DNA from: Limosilactobacillus fastidiosus
GTDB lineage: Bacteria > Bacillota > Bacilli > Lactobacillales > Lactobacillaceae
Reading direction: 5' to 3'
DNA length: 64,000 bases
Assembly (NCBI RefSeq): GCF_014145505.1
Contig: NZ_JACIUZ010000019.1
Coordinates: forward strand, 62,001-126,000
Part shown: one piece after another, positions 1-9,800 of the stretch
Position numbering within the stretch: the first letter of the stretch is position 1
Layout: every line of letters begins with the position of its first letter
Made by a program: the position numbers and the translations under genes
Notes under the pieces: generated by a model
Databases searched by the model: none
What the model saw: the letters and a program-made list of their open reading frames with translations, nothing else
What the model was told of the DNA's origin: nothing

Positions 1-159
1 TGCTGGTGAAACAGCTAGACAAATTGTTTTATTCGTCCGTGAGCTATCCGCAACCACTAAATTAGCATTTAATGGATTCAAGTGGCGAGTGATACACTCA
101 ACGGAAGCATAAAAAGACTTCAAATCAATTGCAATATAGATTCTTTGCTGACCTGCCAT
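1..159 (-). CDS. UmuC-like Y-family DNA polymerase (N-terminal part only)
   Basis: The first 53 codons of a gene that runs off the left edge are visible. The peptide has the Y-family opening, an IAID-type strand with the metal-binding Asp followed by KSFYASVEC, as in UmuC/DinB translesion polymerases. Lactobacilli usually carry a UmuC-like protein of about 430 residues with this start. The ATG at 159 is preceded by an AAGGGAG ribosome binding site 8 bases away. A LexA/DinR-type box lies upstream (203-216), which fits SOS control. Family membership is fairly sure; UmuC-like rather than DinB-like is my inference from the KSFYASVEC wording. Confidence 0.8.
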   Translation of the reverse strand, partial: MAGQQRIYIAIDLKSFYASVECITRHLNPLNANLVVADSSRTNKTICLAVSPA

Positions 160-187
160 CAACGACGCTCCCTTACTATTTTTATTT

Positions 188-216
188 ATTATAACATTTT
201 GTCGAACAAACGGTCG
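188..216 (-). promoter_or_regulatory. Promoter with LexA/DinR-type SOS box before the UmuC-like gene
   Basis: Read on the minus strand, a TATAAT -10 element sits at 193-188. Just upstream, 203-216 reads CGAACAAACGGTCG on the plus strand, which matches the Gram-positive LexA (DinR) consensus CGAACRNRYGTTYG at 13 of 14 positions. The box covers the -35 region, so bound LexA would block RNA polymerase. The match is seen directly; SOS control is inferred. Confidence 0.6.
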
Positions 217-228
217 ATAGCGAAGTTT

Positions 229-268
229 AAAAAGACCCCAAAGCTCGAAATACTCGAACTCTGGGATC
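229..268 (-). terminator. Rho-independent terminator of the aldo/keto reductase gene
   Basis: A 16-bp stem with G-U pairs (arms 234-249 and 253-268, 3-base loop) is followed on the minus strand by a T run (A run 229-233 on plus). It lies 18 bases past the stop codon of the reductase gene. Confidence 0.85.
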
Positions 269-285
269 CTTTCAATTATGGCCCT

Positions 286-1161
286 TTAGAAATCTGCTTC
301 ATCTGGATCAGCACATTGACCACCGAGGTTAGTCAATAAGCTAATCTGCTTCATTTCATCATCAGTTAATACAAAATCAAAAATTTCCTTATTTTGGATC
401 ATCCGGTTTTCATGAACTGACTTTGGTAGTGGGACAATTCCCTGTTGAATAATCCACCGTAAACAAACCTGGGCAGCAGTTTTACCATACTTATCAGCAA
501 TTTGCAGAATTGTTTGGTTTGTCATTACATGTGCTCCTTGACCACCAAGCGGAGCCCAAGCTTCCACAAGAATGTTATGAGCTTGAAGGTACTTTACCTG
601 TTCAGTATGCGGCCAACCTGGGTGAACCTCAATTTGATCAACTGCAGGAGCAACTTTAGCCGTCTTCATAAGTTCAACAATGTGGTGAGGCATAAAGTTA
701 CTTAACCCGATTGCCTTAATCTTCCCCTCATTGTATAAATCTTCCATGGCCCGCCAAGTTTCAGCGTTGATTTCACTTGCTTTTGTTCCAAATTGCTTTT
801 GGTTTGCTGGCCAGTGAATTAGGTAGAGGTCTAAATAATCCATTTGGAGATGATCCAACGTTTCCTGGAAGGCCTTCTTGGTTGAGTCATAGCCGCGATT
901 ATCATTCCACAATTTACTGGTGACAAAGAGGTCTTTCCGGTCGATTCCTGAATCTTTAATTCCTTTACCAACCGCTTCTTCGTTCCCATATACGGCTGCA
1001 GTATCAATATGCCGATACCCAACCTTGATTGCATCTGCAACTGCCTTCTCGGCTACATCAGCGGGTGTTCGGAAAGTTCCGTAACCCACACATGGAATTT
1101 GGGTACCGTTATTTAAATTTAGTTTTGAGTTAATACTTGTTAATTCGATCAAATTATTCAC
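286..1161 (-). CDS. Aldo/keto reductase (2,5-diketo-gluconate reductase type)
   Basis: This 291-residue protein has the full length of the AKR family, which are cytosolic NADPH-dependent carbonyl reductases with a TIM-barrel fold. The catalytic tetrad can be followed: Asp in YRHIDTAAVYGNE, the Tyr in the same motif, Lys in FVTSKLWND and His in YLIHWP. The cofactor-binding part near residues 245-265 (PLPKSVHENR) is also present. The start is GTG at 1161 with an AAGGAAGAA site just upstream. It stands alone, with its own terminator at 229-268. The physiological substrate cannot be told from sequence; methylglyoxal, glyoxal or keto-sugars are possible. Confidence 0.92.
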   Translation of the reverse strand: MNNLIELTSINSKLNLNNGTQIPCVGYGTFRTPADVAEKAVADAIKVGYRHIDTAAVYGNEEAVGKGIKDSGIDRKDLFVTSKLWNDNRGYDSTKKAFQETLDHLQMDYLDLYLIHWPANQKQFGTKASEINAETWRAMEDLYNEGKIKAIGLSNFMPHHIVELMKTAKVAPAVDQIEVHPGWPHTEQVKYLQAHNILVEAWAPLGGQGAHVMTNQTILQIADKYGKTAAQVCLRWIIQQGIVPLPKSVHENRMIQNKEIFDFVLTDDEMKQISLLTNLGGQCADPDEADF

Positions 1162-1228
1162 TTCTTCCTTCCTTACTTACTATTATATAGTTTTTTCGTC
1201 ACAATCGGGATTTTTTATCATCCCAACT

Positions 1229-1286
1229 AAAAGAAAAAGGAAATACAACGAAGAAGCCTCGCATTATTCTTCCCCGTTGTATTTCC
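1229..1286 (-). terminator. Rho-independent terminator of the maltose operon
   Basis: A long hairpin (arms 1239-1256 and 1265-1286, with an internal mismatch region) is followed on the minus strand by a T-rich run (A-rich 1228-1238 on plus). It lies 62 bases after the pgmB stop and closes the importer-malP-pgmB transcript. Confidence 0.85.
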
Positions 1287-1347
1287 CTTATGTTATACAC
1301 AATCAAACTAATATTTCACATTATTCATTGATAGAGAAAGTTAAGAA

Positions 1348-2010
1348 CTAGTCTAATTGTGTCTTAATAGCTGCTAGTGAAACATCAGCAGTATTAGCGA
1401 ACTTAACGTTGGCGTCCTTTAATTCTGCGCCGAAGCCAATGGAAAGTTCGCCCGCCCGATTAATTGATTCAATTCCCGCTTGGGCATCTTCTAGTCCAGC
1501 AACTTGGTCAGCAGGAAGGTTCATCAACTTGGCCGCTTCACTATAGATTTCTGGATCTGGCTTACCATGAGTCAATTTAGCGGGATCCACAATTCCCTCA
1601 AAGTAGTCAGTAATTTGTAAGTATTTTAATACTTTTGGAGCATTCTTGGAAGCTGAGGCTAAAACAATGTGGTAATTATTTGCCTTCAATTCATCCAAGA
1701 AGTCCTTCATTCCCGGAAGAATATCAGCAGGCGTTAAAGTTTCAACCAACTTAATGTAGTTATCGTTCTTTTCGGTTGCCAATGCTTCCTTTTCTTCTTG
1801 GGTATAGTCATTTTCGTGGCCACCAGCCTTAAGGATCAGTTCTAATGAATCCATCCGGCTAACACCCTTCAAACTATCAGCAAGTTCAGGAGTCCACTTA
1901 GTACCAACTTTATCAGCAAGTTGGTGCCAAGCTTGGCCATGAAAACGAGCCGTATCAGCAATCACACCATCAAGATCAAAAGCAAAACCTTTCAAATCTT
2001 CAAACTTCAT
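1348..2010 (-). CDS. pgmB: Beta-phosphoglucomutase
   Basis: A 220-residue HAD-superfamily enzyme that converts beta-D-glucose-1-phosphate, released by maltose phosphorylase, to glucose-6-phosphate in the cytosol. All HAD motifs are intact: the nucleophile and acid/base pair D12 and D14 in FAFDLDGVIADT, the substrate-sensing HGQAWHQLA cap segment, SASKN (motif II), the Lys in HGKPDPEIY (motif III) and the Mg-binding GLEDAQAG (motif IV). It starts 20 bases after malP in the same operon, and a terminator follows. Pairing with maltose phosphorylase makes the beta-PGM assignment firm over other HAD phosphatases. It is a useful internal standard for the decayed HAD protein at 35150-35800. Confidence 0.96.
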   Translation of the reverse strand: MKFEDLKGFAFDLDGVIADTARFHGQAWHQLADKVGTKWTPELADSLKGVSRMDSLELILKAGGHENDYTQEEKEALATEKNDNYIKLVETLTPADILPGMKDFLDELKANNYHIVLASASKNAPKVLKYLQITDYFEGIVDPAKLTHGKPDPEIYSEAAKLMNLPADQVAGLEDAQAGIESINRAGELSIGFGAELKDANVKFANTADVSLAAIKTQLD

Positions 2011-2030
2011 TCTTGAAATTCCTCCAGTAA

Positions 2031-4283
2031 TTACTTTAATTCAAGTTTCTTACCGTCAAGATCAATGGTGATTGGTTCACCTGATACTAAATCAATCTTA
2101 GTACCGTGCTTATCAACCTTAACCTTCAAGATCCGACCACGGAACATTTGACGGAATTGGTATGAGTTCCACTTCTTAGGAAGGAATGGTGCATAGTGTA
2201 ATTGGTTATTACGAACCCGCATTCCAGCAAATCCTTGAACAATATCAAGCCATGAACCAGTCATTGAAGTGATGTGGAGCCCATCAGAAGTATCATTGTT
2301 GTAGTTATCAAGGTCAAGCCGTGCTGAACGTTCGTATAATTCAACAGCCTTGTCTTCGTAACCAATATCAGCAGCGATAATTGAGTAAACAGAAGCGGAA
2401 AGACTTGATTCGTGAACAGTGTATTGTTCATAGAAGTCAAAGTTGTTCTTCTTTTGTTCCTTAGTAAAGTCATCGATGAAGTCCCAGAGGCCTTGAATAA
2501 CGTCACCTTGCTTTACGTATGGAGAACGTAAAATCCGGTCCCATGACCAGTGTTGGTTAAGTGGTAATTGGTCACTTGGAATTTCAGAAACTGGGGTTAA
2601 GTCCTTGTCCATGAAGCCATCGTTTTCTGGGAAGATATCACGTTCCTTATCGTATGGAAGGTACATGTTATCAACAATTCCCTTCCAACGACGCTTTTCG
2701 TCTTCAGAAACGTTAAGCTTCTTGGCAACCTTGTCGTCAACTTCATCCAAGATTTCAAGAGTGTACTTAAGAGTCCAACGACAAAGTAAGTTAGTGTACC
2801 AGTCGTTGTTAACGTTGTTGTCATATTCATCAGGACCAGTTACGGCATGAAGCATGTACTTGTTCTTGTTTTGTGAATAGTGGACACGATCTGCCCAGAA
2901 ACGGGAAATTTCAGTTAAGACTTCTGCACCTTCATTAAGAACGTATGACTTGTCGCCAGTGTACTTAGTGTAAAGGTAAATAGCATAAGCAATGTCACCG
3001 TTACGGTGAATTTCTTCGAAGGTAATTTCCCATTCGTTGTGGCATTCAATCCCGTTAAAGGTAACCATTGGGAATAATGCACCATCAAGGCCTTGTTGCT
3101 TAGCGTTAACAAAGGCACCATCTAATTGCTTGTAACGGTACATTAACAAGTTACGGGCAACTTCTGGGTTAGCAACCCCAAGGTAAACCGGAATACAGTA
3201 AGCTTCAGTATCCCAATAAGTAGCACCACCGTACTTTTCACCAGTGAATCCTTTTGGACTAATGTTAAGCCGGTAATCCTTGCCGTAGTAAGTAGAGAAG
3301 AGTTGGAAGAGGTTAAAACGAATACCTTGTTGAGCACCGTCATCACCATCAATTTCAACATCTGACTTAACCCAACGATCTGCCCATTCTTGGATATGTG
3401 GTTCAAGAAGGTCGTCGAAGCTTTGAGCATCAAGTTTTTCAGTTAATTCATCAAGGTGCTTTTCAATTGCTTCTTGAGAATCGAAATCACGTGAAGTTAC
3501 GATGACACTCCGCTTTTCAAAGTTAACTTCCTTACCAGCTGCAACAGTTCCGGCAAAGGTGTTGTAGGCATCCTTTTCGTCAGTACCGTCACCAACGTGG
3601 TCAAGGTTAGTCTTAGTAGTGGTCTTCATACCAACAGTAAATTGTGGTGTACCGAAGTCATTCTTCTTGGTCATTGAAGTCAATTCGGCATGTTCACCAT
3701 TAGCAGACTTGCCAAGAACATTCCAGAATTGTTCATCATAGTTGGCATCTTCATTGTAAACATCAGCATCGATCATACTAGTAATTTCAACCTTAGCATC
3801 ACCAGTACCACGGTTCTTAATGTGGAGACGTTGACCAACTAACTCCTTTTGGGTTGCACTTACGAACCGTTCGAAGTTGAAGTACATTTCAGTACCACCA
3901 ATTTCAACAGTAAATTCACGTTCGAGGACACCGCGCTTCATATCAAGATCAAGCTTGAAGTCCTTTGGTGTTTGCTTGGCAAGGTCTAGTTGTTCACCGT
4001 TAACTTTGATAATTAACTTCATGAAGTTAACCGCGTTAATCATCTTACCAAAGTACTTTGGATAACCGTTCTTCCACCAACCAACACGCGTCTTGTCTGG
4101 GAACCAAACACCACCAAGGTATACACCTTGCATATGATCGCCTGAGTATCCTTCTTCAAAGAAGCCACGCATACCCAGATTTTCGTTAGCTAAACTAGTC
4201 ATTGATTCTTGAAGACGCTTATCTTCAGGATCCCACTTATGAGTGGCAACGTGCCATGGAGCAATTTCAAATGTTTGTTTCAT
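2031..4283 (-). CDS. malP: Maltose phosphorylase (GH65)
   Basis: This 750-residue protein has the usual GH65 length. The family phosphorolyses alpha-glucobioses; maltose phosphorylase yields glucose and beta-glucose-1-phosphate with inversion and spends no ATP. It has an N-terminal beta-sandwich (about 1-270), a helical linker, and a catalytic (alpha/alpha)6 barrel with KYGGATYWDTEAYC and GPDEYDNNVNND, whose Glu is the family's general acid, followed by a C-terminal beta-sheet domain. A good ribosome binding site (GGAAGG) precedes ATG 4283. The neighbours pgmB and an MFS sugar importer favour maltose as substrate over kojibiose, trehalose or nigerose, though GH65 specificity cannot be proved by eye. 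Confidence 0.94.
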   Translation of the reverse strand: MKQTFEIAPWHVATHKWDPEDKRLQESMTSLANENLGMRGFFEEGYSGDHMQGVYLGGVWFPDKTRVGWWKNGYPKYFGKMINAVNFMKLIIKVNGEQLDLAKQTPKDFKLDLDMKRGVLEREFTVEIGGTEMYFNFERFVSATQKELVGQRLHIKNRGTGDAKVEITSMIDADVYNEDANYDEQFWNVLGKSANGEHAELTSMTKKNDFGTPQFTVGMKTTTKTNLDHVGDGTDEKDAYNTFAGTVAAGKEVNFEKRSVIVTSRDFDSQEAIEKHLDELTEKLDAQSFDDLLEPHIQEWADRWVKSDVEIDGDDGAQQGIRFNLFQLFSTYYGKDYRLNISPKGFTGEKYGGATYWDTEAYCIPVYLGVANPEVARNLLMYRYKQLDGAFVNAKQQGLDGALFPMVTFNGIECHNEWEITFEEIHRNGDIAYAIYLYTKYTGDKSYVLNEGAEVLTEISRFWADRVHYSQNKNKYMLHAVTGPDEYDNNVNNDWYTNLLCRWTLKYTLEILDEVDDKVAKKLNVSEDEKRRWKGIVDNMYLPYDKERDIFPENDGFMDKDLTPVSEIPSDQLPLNQHWSWDRILRSPYVKQGDVIQGLWDFIDDFTKEQKKNNFDFYEQYTVHESSLSASVYSIIAADIGYEDKAVELYERSARLDLDNYNNDTSDGLHITSMTGSWLDIVQGFAGMRVRNNQLHYAPFLPKKWNSYQFRQMFRGRILKVKVDKHGTKIDLVSGEPITIDLDGKKLELK

Positions 4284-4309
4284 GATTTCAATTCCTTCCT
4301 TCTTTATAC

Positions 4310-4345
4310 AATAGGGCTGCGGCCAATATTCGTCACAGTCCTATT
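4310..4345 (-). other. Intercistronic hairpin between importer and malP
   Basis: The 98-base gap between the MFS gene and malP holds a 12-bp stem (arms 4310-4321 and 4334-4345, one mismatch and one G-U pair) with a 12-base loop. No T run follows on the minus strand, so it is not a simple terminator. It may be a stability or processing element that sets the ratio of importer to phosphorylase mRNA. Confidence 0.45.
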
Positions 4346-4381
4346 CTAGTTTAATTTACTTTATTATTCAGCTTATCCGCC

Positions 4382-5728
4382 TTATTCAGCGTAAGTTTCC
4401 TTAATCGTACCAACTGAAAGGGCACCAAGAGCTAACACAATTCCTCCAAGGATAAACATGTTAACTTGTGAGTGACCAAAGAGCGGGAACAATGCGAAAC
4501 TAAGCAATGAGGCAACAATCTGTGGTAAACAAATTGAACCATTAAAGAGTCCAAGGTAGGTCCCCATGTGCTTACCAGACAATGCGTTAGTAACAATGGT
4601 TAATGGATAAGTGTTCATACCAGCCCATGCGATTCCGACAAGAATGTATGAAATAATCAATGTCCATTGATCGTGAATAAAGAAGACAGAGATAAATCCA
4701 AATGCACCAAGAAGTAAACTACCAGCATAGCCGAACTTGTGGTACTTGTTAGGAACCTTGGCCAAAACGTATGACCAAACAACAGCGGCAATTGATTGGA
4801 CAGCAGCTAAAACACCGTACCAGTTACCAGCAGCTTGGTAACCAGCGGAAGTAGCATTAGTAGTATCCCAAACGTTCTTAGCAATCGCACCAGCTGAGTA
4901 TGTCCAGAGGTATTGGAATGCAAACCAGCAGAAGAATTGAACAAGTGTTACAGTCCAGAATGCCTTAGGAGCATTCTTAAGTAAGGTGAGCCAGTTCCCA
5001 CCTTCCTTGTTATCTTCTTCGGTAATACCGTGGTACTTAGCATAAGTTGCAGGGTCGTATTCATGAACCCGGAAAACAGTGAATAAACTAGTAACAATTA
5101 ATAAGGCAGCACCAACATAGAAGGCAACCTTAACAGAATCAGGAACAACACCCTTAGGAGCAATGTTCTTAACACCAAACCAAGTAAAAAGGAATGGGAA
5201 AATAGCAGCCAAAACGGCACCGGTGTTTGATAAGAAACTTTGAATACCGTATGCATAACTCTTTTGGTCATCGTTAACCATGTCCCCAACCATCATCTTA
5301 AATGGTTGCATGGCAACGTTGGATGACAAATCAAGGAAGGCAACAGTAATTGCACCAAACCACAAAGCGGCTAGTGACCCATAACCAAAACCAAAACTAC
5401 CAGAGTTTGGCAATAGCAACATAACAATAACAGCGACAATCATCCCTAACAGAAGGTATGGAAGACGCCGACCACCAAGCTTTGGTGCCCAAGTACGGTC
5501 TGAATAGTAACCGACAATTGGTTGAACAACCAATCCCATCAATGGTGGCAAAATAAAGAACCATCCTAAATTATTTGGATCCGCACCAATAGTTTGGAAA
5601 ATCCGACTCATTTGTGAACTTTGTAAGGTGAAGGCAGTCTGTACACCCAAGAAACCGAAGTTGATCATCCAAATCGTGCTTCTGGAGAGTGTTGGCAAGC
5701 CTGCGCCCGCTGGCTTTTCTTGACTCAT
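4382..5728 (-). CDS. MFS sugar transporter (probable maltose importer)
   Basis: A 448-residue integral membrane protein with about 12 hydrophobic segments. The cytoplasmic loop after the second or third segment reads YYSDRTWAPKLGGRRLPY, the D-R-x-G-R-R signature of the sugar-cation symporter branch (GPH/SLC45-like) of the major facilitator superfamily. It is the first gene of the unit importer-malP-pgmB, behind a promoter with a LacI-type operator and a cre site. This context points to maltose uptake by cation symport. The substrate is inferred from the neighbours, since maltodextrin or other disaccharides would look alike. The start is ATG 5728 behind GGGGTG. Confidence 0.88.
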   Translation of the reverse strand: MSQEKPAGAGLPTLSRSTIWMINFGFLGVQTAFTLQSSQMSRIFQTIGADPNNLGWFFILPPLMGLVVQPIVGYYSDRTWAPKLGGRRLPYLLLGMIVAVIVMLLLPNSGSFGFGYGSLAALWFGAITVAFLDLSSNVAMQPFKMMVGDMVNDDQKSYAYGIQSFLSNTGAVLAAIFPFLFTWFGVKNIAPKGVVPDSVKVAFYVGAALLIVTSLFTVFRVHEYDPATYAKYHGITEEDNKEGGNWLTLLKNAPKAFWTVTLVQFFCWFAFQYLWTYSAGAIAKNVWDTTNATSAGYQAAGNWYGVLAAVQSIAAVVWSYVLAKVPNKYHKFGYAGSLLLGAFGFISVFFIHDQWTLIISYILVGIAWAGMNTYPLTIVTNALSGKHMGTYLGLFNGSICLPQIVASLLSFALFPLFGHSQVNMFILGGIVLALGALSVGTIKETYAE

Positions 5729-5765
5729 TTATTACACCCCTAAATATCTTAAAGTAATGTTTTTT

Positions 5766-5833
5766 ATGAAAGCGCTTCATACTTTTACAAGTAATAATAT
5801 AACAGATTCTGAAGATTTGCGCAACCGTTTGCA
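5766..5833 (-). promoter_or_regulatory. Maltose operon promoter with LacI-type operator and cre site
   Basis: On the minus strand, a -35 TTGCGC (5824-5819) is separated by 17 bases from a -10 TATATT (5801-5796). The -35 lies within the near-palindrome GCAACCGTTTGC (5821-5832), a typical LacI/MalR operator. Downstream of the start point, ATGAAAGCGCTTCAT (5766-5780) matches the CcpA cre consensus and is an almost perfect palindrome. The arrangement predicts maltose induction through the LacI protein encoded at 5909-6844 and glucose repression by a downstream CcpA roadblock. Elements are seen directly; the factors are inferred. Confidence 0.85.
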
Positions 5834-5859
5834 TAAAATTTTGAAAGGGTTTTCCTTTA

Positions 5860-5898
5860 TAACAAACAAAAAAGCCGAAATACCAATGATTTCAGCTT
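5860..5898 (-). terminator. Rho-independent terminator of the rexB-rexA-lacI transcript
   Basis: A stem of about 9 bp (arms near 5872-5880 and 5889-5898, with one G-U pair) is followed on the minus strand by a T-rich run (A-rich 5860-5873 on plus). It separates the LacI gene from the divergent-function maltose promoter just downstream. Confidence 0.7.
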
Positions 5899-5908
5899 CC
5901 TCTATTTA

Positions 5909-6844
5909 TTAATTAATTTTAAATGCAACATAACTGTGCTGCTTTTTAGGGTTAAAAAGTAGTCTGACCGCTTCACGACCCAGTTCACGAGGTTGGAGGT
6001 CAATCCGACCATCACTATTTGTTAACATCCCCATTAACCGGCTGTTGTTAAAACAGAATACTGGAAGTGACCGTTTTTGGAGTTCGTTAGAAAAACGTAC
6101 AAATAATAAATCATCCGAAAACAATAAGCCATCAGTCTCGGGATGGTCCTCAAGAAAGTTATCTAAAGAATCTGCATTAGTTTCTAACTGCCAGACAATT
6201 CCTTTTAATCCTCGCTCCTGCATACATTCTTCATAGCCCTTACTTCGTTCCCGCTCAAACATCCAGGGGTTAGTGGATTCAAGAAAGGCAGGATGAGTGA
6301 GTTGATGAGTTTTAAGCAATTGTTCGGTCGCAATCTTTCCCGCTGCAACATTGTCATTATCCACAAAACGATCGGGATGGTGATCAGTTGGGTGCCCAAT
6401 GATTACGAAATTAAGGTTATTTTCCCGCAAGTAGGCAGTTATCGGATCGTTTTTCATGGCATAAAAAACTAAAAAATTATGAACTTTAGACTGATCAACC
6501 ATTGAACGAACCTCTTCAAGTAACTCCTCCTGAGTTGGCGCTATCGCTACTACCATCTCATAGTGTAACGGTTGAAGAGCGGAACTAACTCCCCGCATCA
6601 GATCAATATGAAACGGGTTAGCCGGTGCAGTATCCTTCGTTACAGGAAAGATTAACCCAACCATATTTGATACACCACGGGTAAGATTCCGTGCCGTGTA
6701 ATTAGGTTGGTATCCCGCTGCAACAGCAATTTTTTTGATCTTTTCCCGAGTTCCTTTACTAATCCGTGGGTTATCATTCAACGCCCGCGATGTTGTCGAA
6801 ACGGATACTCCCGCCTGCTTTGCAATGTCTTTAATTGTTACCAT
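5909..6844 (-). CDS. LacI-family transcriptional regulator of the maltose operon
   Basis: A 311-residue repressor with an N-terminal helix-turn-helix (residues 2-22, TIKDIAKQAGVSVSTTSRAL) and the LacI hinge, followed by a periplasmic-binding-protein-like effector domain. It probably senses maltose or a maltose product and binds the operator at 5821-5832, which would make it a MalR equivalent. Its ATG overlaps the rexA stop codon by one base (TAATG), so it is translated by coupling from the rexB-rexA message, an odd place for a sugar regulator. At 311 residues it is slightly shorter than most LacI proteins, but the C-terminal QPRELGREAVRLL helix is present. Ligand and target are inferred from position. 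Confidence 0.88.
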   Translation of the reverse strand: MVTIKDIAKQAGVSVSTTSRALNDNPRISKGTREKIKKIAVAAGYQPNYTARNLTRGVSNMVGLIFPVTKDTAPANPFHIDLMRGVSSALQPLHYEMVVAIAPTQEELLEEVRSMVDQSKVHNFLVFYAMKNDPITAYLRENNLNFVIIGHPTDHHPDRFVDNDNVAAGKIATEQLLKTHQLTHPAFLESTNPWMFERERSKGYEECMQERGLKGIVWQLETNADSLDNFLEDHPETDGLLFSDDLLFVRFSNELQKRSLPVFCFNNSRLMGMLTNSDGRIDLQPRELGREAVRLLFNPKKQHSYVAFKIN

Positions 6845-9800
6845 TAGGGTCGTCCCTCGATTTTAAATGAAATAAACTTCCCTAATTCTACCAAGTAAAG
6901 CCCCATCTGGACAACTGGAACCGGCTTCATAATATTTAAAGCTTGCCGATATAATTCTAGTTGTCCACGATAACGACTAGTAATCTTAGTTAATTCAAAT
7001 TCACGATATTGCGGATCAACATGATCGGTCTTGTAATCAATCAGGATTATCCCCTCAGGTGTTTCTAAATAACCGTCAATAATCCCGTGAATTAAAATTC
7101 GTTCGTCATCTTTTGCCTGAACTTCTTTAAAGAGTTCGTGACCATTCATTATCATCGCAAATGGTTCCTCACGATGGTAATTTTGACCATTTGACAATAC
7201 TTGCTGGCCAGGATCTGTCTGGAAGAAAGCCGCAATCCCCTCTTCATTTATTCGGGTAGCAACCGCAAGATTAATCAGGTGCTCGTTCACTAACTGTTGA
7301 ATCTCATTATGGACTCGTTCAACCGTTATTGGTTCACCATCCAGTGGTAACTTTTGAAATACTAAGTGAGTAGCTGTCCCAATTTCTGTTGCGGCCGGTA
7401 ACTGATCATCTTGCTGGATAAATTGGGGAGTCGTAAAGTCGTTTTTTAAATAAAGGCCACGATTTTTTACTTTCTGCTGTTGTTCATAGTCCCATTGTCC
7501 CATTTCACGATTATCAGGATCCTCAAAAACTCGTTTAACATCCGTAACTGATTGGTAGGCTGTTGTCTTTGTTGCTACCTCGTGCGGATAACGGAAAGCA
7601 AGGACTTGATTGATATCATCTACCGACAAGGATTTAATTGATTGGGGATCCTCAGCAGACAAATCAACTGACTTGGTAATAGTTTCTAGTTCTCGCTCAA
7701 CATCAGCAGCAGTATAAGTTCGTGCAATAAAAGACGGTGATGCGGACATCTTAGCAAAGCCTTTCCCTATATCGAGGGGACTTGGCTCAAGGACTACTCC
7801 CTTATCTTCTATGGATTTACCCGGAATACTTAATCGTGAAGCATCAAACTGTTTTGGATACCGCGCAAGTGCTAATCCGATCCAATCAATAAAGGACTTA
7901 GCAGCAATCCGTAATTGAGCTCCGATCAACTGTTGATCACTTTGGAAGGCCCTTTGCCAACTATTCCATGCTTCAACTAATTTTTGCCCCTTATGGCTCT
8001 CATTAAACGACGCCGTAACAATTAATCGTTGTTCAGCACGAGTTAACGCAACATAGAGGACCCGTAAATCTTCTGCTCGCTCACCTTGCTGGATATTATT
8101 CAAAATCGCCTGTCGCTGTGGTGTATCGTAAACAAACCGTTGCTTGTCCATCACCTTAATTCCAATCCCAGAAGTTGGATCAACAACTGCATTTTCCCGG
8201 ACCGCTGCATTATTAAAGTGATGATTCGTATTAATCAAAAAAACAACTGGGAATTGAAGTCCCTTACTCCCATGAATCGTCATCACATTGACTGCATCAG
8301 CATCTAACTGTGTCGGGGCCACCCCTAGATCCTGATCATGCTCCTGCATTTTTTCAATAAAACGGGTAAACTGGTAAAGGCCCTTGAAACTACTCTGCTC
8401 ATAAGTATGTGCCCGTTCGTATAAGGCATGGAGGTTAGCCTGTCGCTGTTGTCCCCCCGGCATCGCGCCAACATAATCTAAGTAACCTGTCTCCTGATAA
8501 ATTCGCCAAATCAAATCAACAAGGGTTTGTTGCTGGGCTACCTGACGAAATTCGGTCAGTTGTTCAATGAACCTTGTAAGTTTGTTCTGAAGGCGTGTCA
8601 ATTGTTCCGCATTCAATGCTGATGAATGTTGAAGGCGATGATTTTCAAAATTATTTTGACACACCATCAATGCTGTATAGAAATCTGCCCGACGATCTTG
8701 AAGACGGATAAACGCTAATTCCTTGTTATTAAGGCCAACGATTGGTGAACGGAGAACCGCTACTAGAGGAATATCTTGTTTTGGATTATCAATTACCTTC
8801 AATAACGACATCATCACGCGAACTTCAGTTGCCTGGAAATAACTCTCTACATCATGAACGGTCAGCGGAACTTCTAATTCATTGAATTGTTCCATCAAGG
8901 TATTATTAATATTTTTTGTTCGTTCCAGGAGGACAATATCTCCATATTGAACAGGACGCATTTGTTTTGATTGCTTATCGTAAATTAATTCTTGGTTCGT
9001 CACCATTTGCTTAATTCTCATGGCAACCATCCGCAATTCACCAGTTAACTTATCGTCCTCTTGGGGCATCGACGGATCAACATTGGCGTCATAAAGTAGT
9101 ACTTCAGCAGGTTTAACCTCATTATCCGGATTTTCATCATAATAGGTTGCCGCATACTTTAAATGCGCGTCCTGATCATAATCAATTTCCCCAACTTGGT
9201 GATCCATTAACTGCTCAAACAAGAGATTTGTGAAATTAGTGACATTTTTCATTGAGCGGAAGTTTTCAGCAAGAACTATTGATTCACCCCCCTTTTCCTG
9301 ACGATAATTCTTATATTTACTCAAAAAGAGTGTTGGGTCGGCTTCACGAAAACGGTAGATCGACTGTTTTACATCCCCCACCATAAAGAGGTTTTGCCGT
9401 TTGGGACTGGTTAACTGCATCAATATTTTTTCCTGAAGCGGGTTCGTATCCTGATATTCATCAATCATGATTTCTTGATAATGTTCGCGTAACTCCTTAA
9501 CTAGTGTTACCCAATCATGTTGATCAGCAGGTGGGGTTAAGATCTGGTAGGCATAATGTTCCAAGTCACTAAATTCAAGGACATGGCGATTTAGCTTAGC
9601 CTGTTGATATGCCTGTGAAAACTTAATTGTAACTGCAGATAATTCATTGATAATCTTGGCTGATTGATCAGTAATATGCCGTAAGCGCGGTTCATCATAT
9701 TCAAAATAATCTGCTGTTAGGGACTTCAAACGGTCTTTTAAGCCATTTCGGTTTTTAATTAATGATTGGTATGTTTGGTATTCTGGATCCTTTTTCTTTG

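Noticed and set aside
82-339. Plus-strand frame of 85 codons at the left edge
   Set aside because: It runs across the minus-strand polymerase start, the LexA box, the reductase terminator and the reductase end; no ribosome site and no family look.
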